A DNA stretch of 6,674 nucleotides from a bacterium (GTDB taxonomy: Bacteria; Zixibacteria; MSB-5A5; GN15; FEB-12). The notes under the pieces are model-generated. The model did not search any database. It worked only from the letters and a program-made list of their open reading frames with translations, and was not told the origin of the DNA. Positions 6,301 to 6,674 of this stretch are shown here, piece after piece; position 1 is the first letter of the stretch, and each line of letters begins with the position of its first letter. Made by a program: the position numbers and the translations under genes. Where the stretch lies: the NCBI GenBank assembly GCA_030640905.1, contig DAOWIM010000264.1, positions 1 through 6,674 of the forward strand, read 5' to 3'.

Positions 6301-6674
6301 CATTTGATGTTAATGGTTCTCCGAGCGCATCGTGTCCTGAAAATACGACGGTCTTCGTTTGCGATCTGACCGATATCTGTCTGACCGGTTTTGTCGGTAC
6401 CGATGCCGACGGCAACTTCTCGCACGTCTATTCGCCGGATGGTACGGTTGACGGTGAGACGGTTTGTTTTACACCTGTTGCGGGCGAGAACTTGATTCGC
6501 TTTGTAGCGGTCGATGACTGTGGTATTGAGGATACGTGCATGACGGTTGTCACCATTGTCCTCAACAGCGCCCCGGTTTGTGACATTCCCGTCGAGGCGA
6601 CGTTTACGCTTTGTGTTCCCGAAGAGATAAGTGTTCCAATCGAGGTGACTGACATTGACGACAACTTCGTTGAA
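3315..6674 (+). CDS. Large secreted cysteine-rich multi-module Ig-like/cadherin-like repeat protein (3' end outside window)
   Basis: The frame is open for 1,120 codons without a stop and runs off the window. The start has a signal peptide: MRREG, a hydrophobic core (about residues 7-22) and a likely signal peptidase I site after Ser-Leu-Ala27. The rest is a tandem array of twelve full modules and one partial module of about 85 residues. Each begins near N-x-x-P and has the order C-x5-C, an acidic loop such as DVDGNL, a CF strand, A-G-x-Y and D-x-C-G, ending in valine/threonine beta strands. This pattern resembles bacterial Ig-like, cadherin-like or PKD-type beta-sandwich domains, but I cannot assign it to a named family. 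I count 61 cysteines after the signal peptide, unusual for a bacterial surface protein and indicative of oxidative folding outside the cytoplasm. Likely role: an extracellular stalk, adhesin or surface-layer component. The unseen C-terminus should hold the anchor or sorting signal. It has its own promoter. Secretion and modular nature are well supported; the role is inferred. Confidence 0.93.
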   Translation, partial: MRREGSYLFVLAILVCSLLTFVSTSLADPETDPNCSPELILPADSTVDLCAAEEFCFDVGGVDPNSYDQLTLTLVSGPIDFTTTTFGYLFDTSVCFTPDVSGEYKFVWKLQDTQNHIVIDSVTYTVILSPPPTIEDQYFVGELCSWETERVLVVDADNPGAGSLIFELLSGPGTIDPTYGILTYSPDTAGLYTFSVKVSNLCGEATATIQDSVYINLPPELPLRDTTIYLCVPQEVCFDVIAFDAEGTQVTIEQIEGPGVFTTVSDTSGYTCFTPDHLGTKTYRFVYCLKDICPAGPMFAAEGVLCPICVLEPIDVTVVINQPPQIVCPDLFEGFTCLVNTFCFDVDANDADFDPITFSILSDNATINDGTVCFEAAEYDEFDIVIEAADTCGITDTCIVPVVIAGNRPPVASTALDFSVAPCGPETICVSATADDPDYNIASITANYGTFDDLSDRICFEADTSGVYLISLTVTDSCGASHMASTLVTVDMNDAPVVDLGEGFDRLMCGPGEICIDVTITDDNIDQIIPNVGIYNPNDGLLCVPFETAGSHLISMTVVDLCGETATDEIIVNISFSAEPFVQLGDDFSVAFCETEPICVDVTTIVEYETLVTSFGEFNSDSTQICFTPQGSGDYEIIVTVTDSCSLEAVDTIVVTVALNSAPVVTGLADTSVYLCAPDYVCVPFAVSDIDGNLTTVVPSRGVYENGEVCFVPYGAGDYSIELTATDDCSAVASWTTVVHVSTDQAIDLICPNDTTVFTCDVDTFCFEVAGIPDRGEVSVSGLGAWWNDESNTICFVAECGVTNDLQVSVTTECGVYSCSFSVTVDCNTPPQVVLPQDYEYFSCEPGEVCFPVAVNDLDDNLDSVTVSGGTYDVSTGHLCFMADTAGVYDLRVTAYDSCGTVGYDQVFVTVVLNSVPSCGVPNDTTIFQCAPAEVSLPIEAFDVDGNLTRCAIVSGPGSLVDGQWVYTPAGLETVTVTVSCKDDCNAICESSFTVTFDVNGSPSASCPENTTVFVCDLTDICLTGFVGTDADGNFSHVYSPDGTVDGETVCFTPVAGENLIRFVAVDDCGIEDTCMTVVTIVLNSAPVCDIPVEATFTLCVPEEISVPIEVTDIDDNFVE
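3414..6674 (+). repeat. Array of 12 complete + 1 partial ~85-residue four-cysteine modules
   Basis: Approximate module starts (nt): 3414, 3699, 3960, 4275, 4533, 4791, 5043, 5292, 5541, 5796, 6054, 6312, 6564. Most modules are 83-88 residues; module 1 is about 95 and module 3 about 105. Nine modules (3-10 and 12) carry all four consensus cysteines. Modules 2 and 11 lack C2 and C3 together; module 1 lacks C4; module 13 lacks C2 in the part that is visible. The repeats are divergent at DNA level, with no long identical tract, so this is an old protein-level duplication. Short similar strings recur at joints, for example GTCCTCAACAG before modules 11 and 13. Confidence 0.88.

Noticed and set aside
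3414..6674. CRISPR-like or DNA-level tandem repeat
   Set aside because: The periodicity of about 255 nt is protein-level and divergent; there are no identical short repeats with unique spacers.

Overview
The window holds four protein genes, all on the + strand, of roughly even base composition. It looks like chromosome from an environmental Gram-negative bacterium. Two predicted lipoproteins and a large secreted, cysteine-rich repeat protein would suit the FCB/Zixibacteria-type lineages or a deltaproteobacterial relative. That placement is inferred from style, not from a diagnostic marker.

Layout: (1) 2-586, the 3' end of uvrB, with the last helicase motifs and the UVR domain. (2) 596-1576, a complete gene for an unrecognised putative lipoprotein, only 9 nt behind uvrB and probably co-transcribed. 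(3) 1577-1940, an intergenic region mostly filled by a roughly 190-bp non-coding element. It has 19-bp imperfect terminal inverted repeats and several nested palindromes, so it is MITE-like. A candidate promoter follows it. (4) 1941-2750, a complete prohibitin/SPFH gene that carries a lipobox instead of the usual N-terminal membrane anchor, closed by a textbook intrinsic terminator at 2786-2816. (5) 2817-3314, non-coding: nothing recognisable up to about 3104, then a near-consensus sigma-70 promoter (TTGACA-16-TATATT) and a 5' leader of about 175 nt with possible structure. (6) 3315 to the window end, an open reading frame of at least 1,120 codons that is cut off by the edge. It encodes a signal peptide followed by twelve complete and one partial Ig-like/cadherin-like modules of about 85 residues.

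The large repeat protein is the most interesting object. Each module normally carries four cysteines: C1-x5-C2, then C3 in a 'CF' strand, then C4 in 'D-x-C-G'. In two modules C2 and C3 are lost together while C1 and C4 remain, which predicts C2-C3 and C1-C4 disulfides. The last partial module has also lost C2, so its unseen C3 should be missing too. An acidic D-x-D-G/D-N-L/F loop, possibly calcium binding, is sharp in the C-terminal modules and absent from two others. The protein is probably an extracellular or cell-surface stalk or adhesin; its function cannot be read from this fragment.

The genes do not form one pathway. uvrB is housekeeping repair, the two lipoproteins belong to the envelope, and the repeat protein has its own promoter.
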